Assembly (NCBI RefSeq): GCF_015905305.1
Contig: NZ_JADZLQ010000001.1
Span: 186,001-250,000 of the forward strand
Direction: 5' to 3'
Source: Pinirhizobacter soli
GTDB taxonomy: Bacteria > Pseudomonadota > Gammaproteobacteria > Xanthomonadales > Rhodanobacteraceae
Length of the DNA: 64,000 nt
Made by a program: the position numbers and the translations under genes. The notes under the pieces are model-generated. The model worked only from the letters and a program-made list of their open reading frames with translations. It ran no database searches and was not told the origin of the DNA. Of the stretch, positions 50,809 to 63,700 are shown piece after piece (position 1 is the first letter of the stretch; the number at the start of each line of letters is the position of its first letter).

Positions 50809-52203
50809 TCAACTCTCCGCATGTGCAAGCACGATCGAATTCTGGCGATTCCTTACCGCCATCCAGATTCGCCAGAAATACATGGCGCCGATGGCTCCCT
50901 CAAACAGCGAGCCAATAACCCAGCACATCGGGAGGAAGCTGGCATCGCCAGCGTGGGCCAGGACGATCGCATATGTGACCGGAATGCTCAAAACCCACAT
51001 CAGAACCACGCGGGTGATGAACAGAAATTTCGTCAGGCCAAAGCTCTCCAGTACCGCACTCCCGGTCATGGAGATCCCAAACGCGAGTGCGTAGATCCAC
51101 AGTATTCGCGAAGTCGCGATGGACACTGCCTGGATCGCAGGCGCCTTGTCATGCAGGCCAAATGGATTCAACAACAGCAATGGCGTCACGATCTGGAAGA
51201 ACGCGATGACGACGATGTACATCAATTCAATCGTCATCGTCACCAGGACGATCTTCAGTATCTGCGAGTAGTCCCCCTCACCCAGGGCATTGCCGCACAA
51301 CACGCCGCACCCGACAGCCAGGCCGATGAGGGGAACGCCACCGATGTAGTTCACGGTCAGATTGACATTGTTGGCTGCAAGCGCAATGGCGCCCAGGCCT
51401 GCAACGATCCAGACGAATGCCGCGCTCCCCAGGTTGGTGATCCCGGCGGAACTGCCTACGGCGAAGCCCTTGCCGATACGAGGGAGCAACTCGTTCCACA
51501 GCCTGCCGCTACGCTTGAATACCAGCCGACTCAGATTGCCCCAGACCTCAGTGGGCATATAAAACACATAACAAATTAGCATCGCCAGCGTGCCGATCAA
51601 GGTCCCGATCGCCGACCCTCGCATGCCGAGCTCCGGCAGGCCAAACTTGCCGAACACCAGTCCGATGGTCATGAAGATGACCACCACCTGGCCAATCAGC
51701 CCGACGATCAACGTAACCCTGGTCTGGCCGATCCCGCTGAAGTAGGACGAAAGCGCCATGTTCAGCGTCATGACGCTGCCAAAATAGGCTGACCAATACA
51801 GGAATTGCGACTCCAGATGCGTGCTTGCCGGGGGGCGGTTGCTCAGAAAGGGAATTTGCTCGATCAGCGGGGCCAAGAGCAACAGCAGAACCGCGAACGC
51901 GGTACCGACCAGGATGCCTACCGCGGCCTGATAGGCCGACTCGCCGCGGCCTGACTTGCCAAACGCCTGCGCGACGCACGACCGTGAAAACCCGACAAAT
52001 GCCGTAAAGAAGCTGACGATAGCCATCGCGGTATGGATGGCCGGCCCGGAAGCCACCAACGTATCGCTTGAATATCTCGCCAGGCAGATCCGGTCGACAA
52101 GCATCATGACCAGATTCCCGAGCATGGCCCCCATCAACGGCGCAGAGACGTTCAGGACTTTCCTGGCCACGTGGAAATATGGACGCGCTTGTGAATTAGG
52201 CAC
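50809..52203 (-). CDS. MATE family efflux transporter (NRPS operon)
   Basis: 464 aa, complete, about twelve hydrophobic segments, inner membrane cation-coupled exporter. Sequence PLMGAMLGNLVMMLVDRICLARYS near the N-terminus and repeated hydrophobic bundles fit the family. It starts with GTG inside the end of the P450 gene (8-nt overlap), so translation is coupled. It closely resembles the truncated MATE gene at 1-811. By position it should export the NRPS product or confer self-resistance. Confidence 0.92.
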   Translation of the reverse strand: MPNSQARPYFHVARKVLNVSAPLMGAMLGNLVMMLVDRICLARYSSDTLVASGPAIHTAMAIVSFFTAFVGFSRSCVAQAFGKSGRGESAYQAAVGILVGTAFAVLLLLLAPLIEQIPFLSNRPPASTHLESQFLYWSAYFGSVMTLNMALSSYFSGIGQTRVTLIVGLIGQVVVIFMTIGLVFGKFGLPELGMRGSAIGTLIGTLAMLICYVFYMPTEVWGNLSRLVFKRSGRLWNELLPRIGKGFAVGSSAGITNLGSAAFVWIVAGLGAIALAANNVNLTVNYIGGVPLIGLAVGCGVLCGNALGEGDYSQILKIVLVTMTIELMYIVVIAFFQIVTPLLLLNPFGLHDKAPAIQAVSIATSRILWIYALAFGISMTGSAVLESFGLTKFLFITRVVLMWVLSIPVTYAIVLAHAGDASFLPMCWVIGSLFEGAIGAMYFWRIWMAVRNRQNSIVLAHAES

Positions 52204-53632
52204 GGAGTTTCAGTCTCACTGGCACGGCACTGGGGCTCATGAAGAAATTCATGACCTGCGTAACCGGCGGCGCACGGGTATCGAACTCCAGGTCGAAATT
52301 GCGCATGATCATCGACACGACCACCTTGATTTCGACCAGGGCCAGGAAGCGGCCAGGGCATAGCCGCGGGCCGCCGCCGAACGGAAAGACCTTGCGTGAA
52401 GGGTCATCGTCCTTATGCAGTTTCTGTTCGGAGATCCAGCGTTCGGGCTGGAACAACTGATGCTGGGGGAAATGCGCCTCATCCATCCCGTCTCCGCAGT
52501 TCGTCGGCACGAAGATCACCATGCCCTTCGGGACGAACGTATCGACGATGACGCTATCGGCTTTGCTGATAAGGCCCAGGAAGGGCGTGGCCGATCTCAG
52601 GCGCTGGGTCTCGTTGTGGGCCGCATCCAGATAGGGAAACTGCTTCATCTGGTCCCAATCGCGGGACAGGCGGGCATCGCCCAGTACCTCGTCGACCTCG
52701 CCAGCCAGGCTGGCCGCGGCGGCGGGGTTCTGCGCCAGCAGGTTGATCATCCACCCGATGGTGTTGGCCGTGGTATCCACGCCGCCCACCACGCTTGAAA
52801 TGGCGTTGCTGATCAGTTCCTGGTCGGTAAAGTCCGAATCGGGGTCTTCGCTGGCGGCGATCATGGCTTCGAGCATGTTGGAAGGCTTCTCGCGCACTTG
52901 CGGTTGCTGCTTCATGCGTTCGCGCGTGCTCTTGATGAACTCCAGGACGGTCTGCTCGACGTCGTTAGCTGACTTGTCGGCAACGCGATCAGCAGGCAAC
53001 TTGAAGCGGCGCCAGTACGGATAAAGCGAGGTGCCACGGCTGGCCAGCCGACGCATCAGGTTGTCTAGATCATGCTGCAACGGGTTGCTGTCGTCGTTGA
53101 CGACATCCAGGTCATACCCCATCGAGATACCGACGATGATATCCAGCGCCAGGGCTTTGAGGTCGCGGCGCAGGTCGATGGGCTTGCCCTCTGCTAATGC
53201 AGCCTTCCAGCGATTTAGCATGCGCTCGGTCATGAACCCCATGGTGGGGAAGAAGTTTCGTATGACATCAACGCTCAGTCCGCCAGTAACCATCTTGCGT
53301 TGCTTACGCCAGTCGTCTCCTTCCGCGGTGAATACGCCGCCAACTTTCAATTCGTTCATCCGTGCCCTGAGTCCCCCACTTCGCTCGAATCCCTCAGGAC
53401 GCTCACGCAGCAGGTTGCCGACGGCCGCGCGATCGGAGACGACCACGATCGGGATACCGAACGCTTCCAGGCGGAAGATCGGCCCGAACTGGCGAATATG
53501 CCCAGCCAACGTCACGTGCCACTGACTTCCACGCATCTGCAGCTGGTTGCCGAAGATCGGCAGGCCCTTGGGGCCCGGCAAGTCGGCGACGTTACGCGAG
53601 AAGGTAGGCGCGGTTTCGGTGTTTGAATTCAT
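52196..53632 (-). CDS. Cytochrome P450 (NRPS tailoring oxidase)
   Basis: 478 aa from the ATG at 53632, chosen because an AAGGAAA ribosome binding site lies just upstream and the product then starts like the other P450; the frame is open to a TTG at 53695. Motifs: I-helix GGVDTT (283-288), ETQR (341-344), PERW (397-400) and haem loop FPFGGGPRLCPG with Cys425. It follows the NRPS stop by 69 nt and overlaps the MATE gene. It is clearly paralogous to the P450 at 808-2295. Candidate beta-hydroxylase of an amino acid or oxidase of the peptide; inference from place. Confidence 0.92.
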   Translation of the reverse strand: MNSNTETAPTFSRNVADLPGPKGLPIFGNQLQMRGSQWHVTLAGHIRQFGPIFRLEAFGIPIVVVSDRAAVGNLLRERPEGFERSGGLRARMNELKVGGVFTAEGDDWRKQRKMVTGGLSVDVIRNFFPTMGFMTERMLNRWKAALAEGKPIDLRRDLKALALDIIVGISMGYDLDVVNDDSNPLQHDLDNLMRRLASRGTSLYPYWRRFKLPADRVADKSANDVEQTVLEFIKSTRERMKQQPQVREKPSNMLEAMIAASEDPDSDFTDQELISNAISSVVGGVDTTANTIGWMINLLAQNPAAAASLAGEVDEVLGDARLSRDWDQMKQFPYLDAAHNETQRLRSATPFLGLISKADSVIVDTFVPKGMVIFVPTNCGDGMDEAHFPQHQLFQPERWISEQKLHKDDDPSRKVFPFGGGPRLCPGRFLALVEIKVVVSMIMRNFDLEFDTRAPPVTQVMNFFMSPSAVPVRLKLRA

Positions 53633-53701
53633 GATGGATTTCCTTAAGGGAAAGCGCGAAATTCCTGACCATTTTTTATAGGGGAGATATATCAAGAACT
53701 G

Positions 53702-56700
53702 CTACGCAGACGACAACTCGGTGCTTGGAAAGTGGCGTTTGATCCTGCCGGAGATTTCACGCGCCAATTTATCGATCCGGGGCGGTTTCACGATCGACAG
53801 GTGGCTGCCGCCGATTCTGGTCACTTCCAGGCGCTCGCCCAGCAAGTCGGCCCAACCGAACGTCACGTCTTCGCCCGCGGCGCGGTCGGCAGCAAAGAAC
53901 GTCACCGTTACGCCCGCAGGCGGCGCTTCGTAGTCTGCGGCGGCCTTGGCACCCGCCTGGTAGACAGCCAGCACCCGCCTCACCATCGCCATATCCAGAT
54001 GCGCTGGCAGCAACGCTTCCCGTTGGCATACGACGATCAAGGCATCAACATCCTTGCTGTCCGCCAGTCCCATCAACTCATCGTAGGCGGGATGCTGGCG
54101 CAGATCGGCGACGCCCCTGTGCAGATCGGCGATCCAGTTCATCAGCGCCCTGCATTCGTCGAGCTCGGAGGCATCTTCCGCACGTAGTTGAGCGTGCAGA
54201 TGCGGGCTGCTTCCCGTATCGATCATCCCTACGAAGTCGACTGCCTCGCCTGCCGCAAGCAGCTGGTGGGCGATTTCATAGGCAATCATGCCTCCAAGCG
54301 ACCACCCGCCCAGCAAGTACGGACCAACGACTTGAACCTGACGGATCGCATCGAGGTAGACGCTTGCCATGTCGACAATCCTGTCGCGCGGCGTTTCGCC
54401 GATGGCGATCCCAGTGGCCGCCAATGCATAAACAGGCCGGCCCCCTTCCAGATACCTTGCCAGGTCGAACGCGTACTGGACCTCCCCGCCAATGGGGTGG
54501 ATCAGGAACAGCGGCGTCAAATGGCCGCGGGTCCGAATGGGTACCAGGTTTGGATGCCCAGTGGATGTCTTGCTTGAACCAACAAAGGTAGCCAGTGCAT
54601 CGAGGGTCGGGTGCGCAAATAGATCGCGTATCTCCACTTCAATGGCAGCGCGCTTGCGCAACTGCGTAACAAGCTGTACTGCCAACAGGGAGTGGCCACC
54701 CAGCCTGAAGAAGTCATCAAACACGCTCACCTGCTCCACCTTCAGCACATCGGCCCAGATGTTCGCGATGATCTTCTCGGTCGGCGTACGCGGCGCGACA
54801 TACACCGCGTCGCTTCGCGTCGGGTCCGGCGCCGGGAGTGCGTTGCGATCCATCTTGCCGTTGGAAGTCAACGGAAACGCATCGAGCATCATGAAGGCGC
54901 TCGGCAGCATGTAGTCCGGAAGCTGCAAGGCAAGCCGGGCACGCAGTTCGGCCACCGACGGCCCGGCATCCGCTTCAGTCAGCAGATAGGCCACCAGCCG
55001 CTTATCACCCGGCTTATCCTCGCGTGCCAGCACCACCGCCTGGCGTACTCCATCGCACGCTGCCAACTTCGCCTCGATTTCGCCCAGCTCGATGCGGAAG
55101 CCTCGGATCTTTACCTGGAAGTCGTTGCGGCCAAGATACTCAATGGTTCCATCGGGCTGCCGGCGCCCCAGATCGCCTGTCTTGTAAATCCGCGCATGCT
55201 GGTCGGCGAGGAAGGGATCCGGCAGGAAGCGCTCCGCTGTCAGCTCAGGGCGGTTCAGATAACCACGCGCCACACCGGCGCCACCGATGTAGATCTCACC
55301 TGCCACCCCCGCCGGCACAGGCTCCCCGTGCTCATCGAGAATGTACGCACGCACGTTACCGAGCGGCTTGCCAATGCTTGGCCAGTCGCCGGCACCACGC
55401 AACGCACAAGCAGTCGCATCCACCGTGCACTCGGTCGGACCATAGACGTTGTGGAAATCCACTCCGTTCGCCTGCCGCAAGCGCTGCCAAAGCGGTACCG
55501 ACAACGCCTCTCCACCCACCAATACCGTTTTCAGCACCGTTTCGCCGCTGGGCGATGCCAGCAATCCCGCGTCCAGCAGCATCTCCAGCTGTACCGGCGT
55601 ACAGTCGAAAGCGGCCAGTCGCTGCTGCCTGATATAAGCCAGAAGTGCCGTGCTCTCCGAGCGCAAGGACTGCGGAAAGACGACCAGCGTCCGCCCCGAT
55701 AGTAATTGCGTCAGCGATTGCACGGACGCATCGAACGTCACCGAGGCGTTGAGCCCTACCCTTGCCGTTTGTTCGCATTCGGCAAAGGCCTCACTTTCCA
55801 GGCTCGCCCAAAGGTTCAGCACGGAACGATGCTCCACCATCACGCCCTTGGGTTCGCCGGTAGAGCCCGAGGTAAAGATCACATAGGCCAGGTTGTTCGG
55901 CTGGGCATGGTGATCCAGGACGCCGTCGCTGTAGGCAGCCAGCACATCCGCACCGCTATCCAGGCAGAACACCGGCACGTCCGATACCGCTGGTACGGCA
56001 TCATGCACATGCTGTTGCGTCAACATCACCACCGGCTTCGCATCAGCCACGATGGTTGCCAGGCGATCGGAAGGGTGGCTCGGGTCGAGCGGCACATAGG
56101 CACCGCCTGCCTTCAACACGCCCAGCAGGCCCACGATCATCGCCAGCGAGCGCTCCACGCACAGCCCCACCAGGACGTCAGGACCGACGCCCAGCTTGCG
56201 CAAGTGGCGCGCCAGGCGGTTGGCCTGGGCATTGAGTTCGGCATAACTCAACGACATACCCTCGTACACCACGGCGACGTGGTCGGGCGTCCGTGCCGCT
56301 TGCGCTTCGAACACTTCGTGCAGCGTCTGCGTACCAGGCGCAAGATCTGGATAGACCGCGGCGGTGTCATTGAACCCATACAGCAGCTGGTGGCGTTCGG
56401 CCTCGTCCAGCATCGCCAGTTCGCCCACCGGGCGCCCAGGCTCGGCTACGATCGCCTGCAGCAGCCGGCTGAAGTGGGCGGCCATGCGTTCAATGGTGCG
56501 CGCGTCGAACAGCTCCGTGCTGTACTCGAAACAACCCTGCAGACCCTCCCTGCCCTCGGTCAAAGTCAGCGTGAGGTCGAACTTGGCGGTGGCGCCCTTG
56601 CTTTCCAGCAAGCTCATCGACAGCTCTGGCAGGGCCATCTCGCCCATCGGCATGTTCTGCAACACCAGCATCACCTGGAACAGCGGCGTGTAGCTGGTGT

Positions 56701-57725
56701 GCCGTTCCGGCTGCAATGCTTCGACCAGTTGCTCGAAGGGCACGTCCTGATGCGCATAGGCATCGAGCGTGTGCTGCCGTACCTGCTGCAACAGGCCGGC
56801 GAAGTCCAGCTTCAGGTCCACCTGGGTGCGCAGCACCAGGGTGTTGACGAAGAAGCCGATCAGGTCCTCGATGTCGGCGCGGTTGCGATTGGCGATCGGC
56901 GTGCCGATGCAGATATCGCTTTGCCCCGAATAGCGGGCAAGCAGCACGTTGAAGGCCGCGCACAGGGTCATGAACAGCGTGCTGTTCGTCCCCCGACCGA
57001 GCGCCTGCAGGTTCGACACGAGCGCCGCCGGCACCGTGAAGGGCAGCGTCGCACCCACATGGCTCGACTGCGCAGGCCGCGGCCGGTCCGTGGGCAAGGC
57101 CAGCAGGTTGGGGCTCTGGGCCAGCTGTCGTTTCCAGTAGCCCAGCTGTCGCTCCAGCACCTCGCCCTTCAGCCACTCCCGCTGCCAGTGCGCGAAGTCC
57201 GCGTACTGGATCGGAAGCTCTGGCAGTGGCGATGGCCGGCCTTCGATGAAGGCCCCGTACAGGGCCACCATTTCCCGCGCCACCACACCCATCGACCAAC
57301 CATCCGACACGATGTGGTGCATCGTCAGAAGCAGGATGTGTTCCTGCGCATCGAGCCGCAACAGCGCGCCTCGAATCAGCAGATCGGCTTGCAGGTCAAA
57401 TGAGGTCTGTGCCTCCTCCAACATCAGCCGATCGGCCTCGACTTCCCTCTCCTTCATGGGCAAACCGGACAAGTCGCTGATGACCAGTGGCAGCTCCGTG
57501 CAAGACATGATGACTTGCACGGGCGATCCGTCCCCGTCAGCGAAACAAGTGCGCAGCGCCTCATGGCGACGCAGAATCTCGTTAAGTGCGCGCGACAGCG
57601 TACCCACGTCAAGGTCGCCGGTCAGTCGGATCGCTGCCGGGATGTTGTATAACGTACTCTGGCGATCCAGTTGATCAAGGAACCACAGCCGCATCTGGGC
57701 GAACGACAGGGACAGCGGCACATCG
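53702..57725 (-). other. NRPS terminal module C-A(Gln)-PCP-TE
   Basis: C domain with LSFAQMRLWFLDQL and HHIVSDG; A domain with YVIFTSGSTGEPKG and code DAQDLGVVDK, the known glutamine code; PCP FFRLGGHS; TE with GWSLGG. The stretch from HHIVSDG to the start of the A domain is duplicated in the threonine module. Confidence 0.87.
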
Positions 57726-60700
57726 CGGCCCACCGGCTGCAGTGGCGGACTGATGACGCCGGTATCGGATACTGCGATTTTTCCAATCAGCGCGGCGATC
57801 GATGGCGCCTCAAACAAGGCGCGCAGCGGCAACTGCACCTGCAACGCGCGATGCATCCGCGACATCAGCTGCGTAGCCAGTAGCGAGTGTCCGCCCAGTG
57901 CGAAGAAATCATCATGGACGCCGACCTTGTCCAGCTTCAGGACTTCCGCCCAGATGTCCGCCATGATTTCTTCGGCGGGCGTGCGCGGTGCGATGTAACC
58001 CGCCTCGCTGCGCGTCATGTCGGGGGCCGGCAAGGCGCTCCTGTTGATCTTGCCGTTCGGCGTGAGCGGCATATGATCAAGCGTAATGAAATGGCCCGGC
58101 ACCATGTATTCGGGAAGTGTCCGCGACAGGATCGCGCGCAGGTGTGCTTCATCTGGCAAAGCCTGCCCTTCGTGGGCCACCAGATAGGCGACAAGGCGCT
58201 TGTCGCCGACATTGTCCTCGCGCGCCAGTACCACTACCTCGCTGGCCAGAACCTGCAGGGCGGCCTCGATCTCACCTAGTTCAATGCGAAATCCGCGGAT
58301 CTTCACCTGGTGATCGATTCGCCCCAGATACTCAATATCGCCGTCGGCGCGATAGCGTGCCAGGTCACCGGTGCGGTACATACGTGCGCCCGGCGTGGTG
58401 CTGAAAGGATGGGGGACGAACTTCTCCGCGGTGAGCTCCGGCCGCTTCAGATAGCCGCGCGAAAGCCCGTCGCCGGCTATGTATAGCTCGCCGGAGACAC
58501 CCATCGGAACAAGATTCCACTGAGCATCAAGGATATAGGTCTGGGTGCCGGCGATGGGACGGCCGATGGACACGGCCTCAACCGAACCCCTCTCCACCAG
58601 GGTGAAGGTCGAGTACGTCGTATCCTCCGAGGGGCCATACAGGTTGTAGATCTTCTTGATCGATGCCTGCTGATAGAGCGACTGGACCAACGTGTTGGCC
58701 AGGGCTTCGCCGGCCAGGTTGATCACCTTCACCGACTCCGGAAGCGCCCTGCTCCGATGCACTTCGGCCATGGCCGAGGGCACCGTGTTGATCAGGGTGA
58801 CCGGCAACTGGTCCGCGTGCTCGGAGAAATCGAGAATATTCTTGACCAGCCATGACGAGCCGCCCTGGCTCAACGGAACGAAGATCTCGAAGATGGAAAG
58901 GTCGAAGCAGATCGACGTCGATGCCAGCACTTTGTCGAGGCTCTCGCGGTCGAACGTGGCCAAGGACCATTGAATGAAGGCGGCCGCATTCTTCTGCTGG
59001 ATACCCACTCCCTTCGGCTTGCCGGTAGACCCGGACGTGTAGATCACATAGGCAAGGTGGTCGTCGAGGGCAGAAGGCTCGGGATTATCGTCGCGACCTC
59101 CCGGCAACGCCGAGTCTTCGGCGTCGATACACAACACCGTCATCCCTTCCACTGTCGGCAGGTCTGGCAGCAGATGCTGTTGGGTCAACAGCACGCGCGG
59201 TTGGGCATCGATCAACATCGTTGCGATTCGACCCGACGGGTAGGCGGGATCCAGTGGAACGTAAGCACCACCTGCCTTCAATACGCCAAGCAGGGACACG
59301 ATCATGTCAGGCGTACGCGTCATGCAGACGCCCACCAGCATATCCGGCCCCACACCAAGATTTCTCAATCGGTGCGCCAACTGATTGGCTCGCCTGTTCA
59401 GTTCGGCGTACTTCAGCGCGGTCCCTTCGTGCATCACGGCCACGTTGTCCGGAGTGCGTGCCACCTGCGCCTCGAACAGCGCCTGGATGGTCTGCATCTG
59501 CATCGCCTCGCCCGGTAGCGCGACAGCCTCACCACTCCATTCGTGCAATAGCTGATGCCGTTCGACAGCCGATATGACCTCCAGGCTATCGATACGCGCA
59601 TCCGGATGGTTCTCCAGTGCATCGGCCAGTTGCTCCAGCACCGAGGACATGTGCTGGCATACCCGCTGCGCCCGGTCCGCGCCCTGGATCTGGACGGCCA
59701 GGCTGAAACCGTCACCAGAGTCGTCGACCGAAAGCAGGCACGGATAGTTGGTGCGCTCCTTTACGCTGATCGGCCCGATGCCCTCCATCTGGTGAATGCT
59801 CACCGAATCCGCGCCGACGTTGTGGCGATAGTTCAGTAGTGAGGAGAACAACGGCGTGGGTGCTACGACGCCACTTGCGCGCTGGGCCAGTGCCAGCGAT
59901 GCATGCTCATGACGCAGAAGCTTTGTCAGGAGCATGTGCGTGTCACGCACACCCTCGAGAACCGACTTCCCGCCCGTCGGAATGCATACCGGCAAGGTAT
60001 TGATGAATATGCCAAGGACCCGATCCGCACCCTCGCCGCTTTGCATGCGTCCAAACAACACGGTGCCGAACACCACGTCCTTGCGCCCAGAGAGCCGGGA
60101 CAGTACCTGCGCCCAGGCCAGGTGCATCAAGCTGGCGGCACTGACCCCGAGCTTGCGCGCCTGCTGCCGCAAACGCCCCGCCAGCGCGGGGTCCAAGGGA
60201 AGCTGCGCTTCGTCGATATCCGCCCCGTCCCCCTGTACATCCAACATGCCGTAGGGCGCGGTGGGCTCATCCACATGAGACAGCATCGGACTGAAGAACG
60301 CCTCATGCTCAGCCTGGCTCACTCCCAGCCGGGCCTGAGCCACGAAATTGCGGAAAGGCAGCGGTTCAGGCAGCGTGTCTTCGCGCCCCTCGAGAATGGC
60401 CCTGAGCTCCTCCATCACCATCTTCAGCGATGTGTTGTCGTCGATCAGGTGGTGCAGCATGATCTGCATCAGCCACCGTCCTTGCACCGCATCCTCGGCG
60501 GCGAAGCACCTGATCAAGGGAGCTTGCCGCACATCCAGGCGATAGTTCAGCGGGTTGTAGCGCGACCTCAGCTGCCCGGCCACGTCGTCGTCCTGCACCA
60601 GCTCCACTTCCTCGAGCGTCAATGGCGCCTGTCGCCATACCACCTGCACCGGCTCGGCTAATCCCTCCCAGTGCATCGCGGTGCGGAACACATCATGCCG

Positions 60701-63700
60701 CGCAATGACGGTCTCGAGGGCCGCCACGAACCGGTCGACGTGGTCGCGCGTCTCGAACGCCCAAAGCATTTCCATCAGGTATGCGTCGCGCTCTTCCGCC
60801 AGCAAGTGATGAAAGAGAATGCCTTCCTGCGCCGGCGACAGCGGATAGATGTCCTGGATGTTGGCAGCACCGCCCGGCACACCATCGACGATGATGGCGA
60901 TATCGTCGGCGCTGAGCTTTGCCAGGGTCACCATATCCGGCGTGACCTGTGTGCATCCGGCGGGAATGCCGTTGGCGGGTACCACGATCTCGCCGCCACC
61001 TTGTCGCGCCGCCAGCGCCAGCGCCGCCACGGTCGGCTCGGCGAAGAACTTCCTGATATCGACCGACAGCTCTACGCGGCGCATCCTTTCGATGAGGGCA
61101 ATGGCTAGCAGCGAATGACCTCCCAGCGCGAAGAAATCATCGTGGACACCGACCTTGTCCACTTTCAGTACGTCCGCCCAGATGCCCGCGATCACTTCCT
61201 CCACGGGAGTGCGCGGCGCGACGTATTTCTCGTCGCTGCGCGTCGTGTCGGGAGCCGGAAGCGCTTTGCGGTCGAGCTTGCCGTTCGCGGTCAAAGGCAA
61301 TTGTTCGAGCGTGATGAAGTGGTTCGGCACCATGTACTCGGGTAGCGTCTTGGCAAGCGATGCACGCAGCTCCGCCTCGTCCGGCATCGCGTGCCCGGCC
61401 TTTGCCAGGAGGTAGGCCACGATCCGTTTGTCGCCAGGCTGGTCTTCACGCGCCAGTACCAGGGCCTCGCGTACTGCCGGGTGTTCGGAGATGCGAGCTT
61501 CGATTTCGCCAAGTTCAATGCGGAAGCCGCGAATCTTGACCTGCTCGTCATTGCGTCCGAGGTACTCGATGCTGCCGTCCGCGAGCCAGCGGCCGACGTC
61601 GCCGGTCTTGTAGAGCCGCGCCTGCGGATCGTGGAGGAACGGATTGGCCATGAAGCGTTCGGCGGTCAGTTCCGGTCGATTGAGGTAACCGCGCGCGACC
61701 CCTGCGCCACCCACATACAGTTCGCCGGCCACGCCGATCGGCGCCGGCTCGCGGTGGGCATCCAGCACATATATCTGCAGATCGGGAATCTGGCGGCCGA
61801 TCGGACTGGGGCCGACGCGGTGGGCGTCCGCCGGATCGAGCGCCAGATAGGTCACGTGTACCGTCGTTTCGGTGATCCCGTACATATTGACCAGGCGCGC
61901 CGCGGCGTTGCCCGGCCGCTCGTACCAGGGCTTGAGCGCGCTCAGCTCAAGCGCTTCGCCGCCGAAGATGACATAACGCAGGCGATGTGCCTGGGCACTG
62001 TCGCCTTGTGCGGCAATCAGTTGGCGGAATGCGCTGGGGGTCTGGTTGAGCACCGTCACACCCTGCGCGCAGATCAACTCATGGAAGTCCGATGGCGAAC
62101 GCGTTACTTCCTGCGGAACAACAACCAGCTTTCCTCCATAGGCCAGCGCGCCCCAAATTTCCCAGACCGAGAAATCGAAAGCATAGGAATGGAACAAGGT
62201 CCAGACGTCATCGCTGCCGAAGCCGTACCAATGGTCCGTAGCAGCCATCAGCCGCAACACGTTGCCATGCGCCACCATGACGCCCTTGGGTTTGCCGGTC
62301 GAACCCGAGGTGTAGATGATGTAGGCCAGGTGATGCGACTGCAGCCCGATGGACGCGATATCAAGGTTGCCCGGATCCGCATGCTTCCATGCGTCAGCGT
62401 CGTTGCGCAGATCCAATACCGGCGCTGTCGACGCTTGCAGGATGTCCTGCACGGCCTGCTGCAAGTTTTCCTTGCCGTCGACAATCACTGCCACCGGTGC
62501 GCTGTCGGTCAATGCGTAGCTCAAGCGCTCTGCCGGGTACGTCGGGTCGAGCGGCACATAGGCACCGCCTGCCTTCAACACGCCCAGCAGGCCTACGATC
62601 ATCGCCAGCGAGCGCTCCACGCACAGCCCCACCAGGACGTCAGGACCGACGCCCAGCTTGCGCAAGTGGCGCGCCAGGCGGTTGGCCTGGGCATTGAGTT
62701 CGGCATAACTCAACGACATACCCTCGTACACCACGGCGACGTGGTCGGGCGTCCGTGCCGCTTGCGCTTCGAACACTTCGTGCAGCGTCTGCGTACCAGG
62801 CGCAAGATCTGGATAGACCGCGGCGGTGTCATTGAACCCATACAGCAGCTGGTGGCGTTCGGCCTCGTCCAGCATCGCCAGTTCGCCCACCGGGCGCCCA
62901 GGCTCGGCTACGATCGCCTGCAGCAGCCGGCTGAAGTGGGCGGCCATGCGTTCAATGGTGCGCGCGTCGAACAGCTCCGTGCTGTACTCGAAACAACCCT
63001 GCAGACCCTCCCTGCCCTCGGTCAAAGTCAGCGTGAGGTCGAACTTGGCGGTGGCGCCCTTGCTTTCCAGCAAGCTCATCGACAGCTCTGGCAGGGCCAT
63101 CTCGCCCATCGGCATGTTCTGCAACACCAGCATCACCTGGAACAGCGGCGTGTAGCTGGTGTGCCGTTCCGGCTGCAATGCTTCGACCAGTTGCTCGAAG
63201 GGCACGTCCTGATGCGCATAGGCATCGAGCGTGTGCTGCCGTACCTGCTGCAACAGGCCGGCGAAGTCCAGCTTCAGGTCCACCTGGGTGCGCAGCACCA
63301 GGGTGTTGACGAAGAAGCCGATCAGGTCCTCGATGTCGGCGCGGTTGCGATTGGCGATCGGCGTGCCGATGCAGATATCGCTTTGCCCCGAATAGCGGGC
63401 AAGCAGCACGTTGAAGGCCGCGCACAGGGTCATGAACAGCGTGCTGTTCGTCCCCCGACCGAGCGCCTGCAGGTTCGACACGAGCGCCGCCGGCACCGTG
63501 AAGGGCAGCGTCGCACCCACATGGCTCGACTGCGCAGGCCGCGGCCGGTCCGTGGGCAAGGCCAGCAGGTTGGGGCTCTGGGCCAGCTGTCGTTTCCAGT
63601 AGCCCAGCTGTCGCTCCAGCACCTCGCCCTTCAGCCACTCCCGCTGCCAGTGCGCGAAGTCCGCGTACTGGATCGGAAGCTCTGGCAGTGGCGATGGCCG

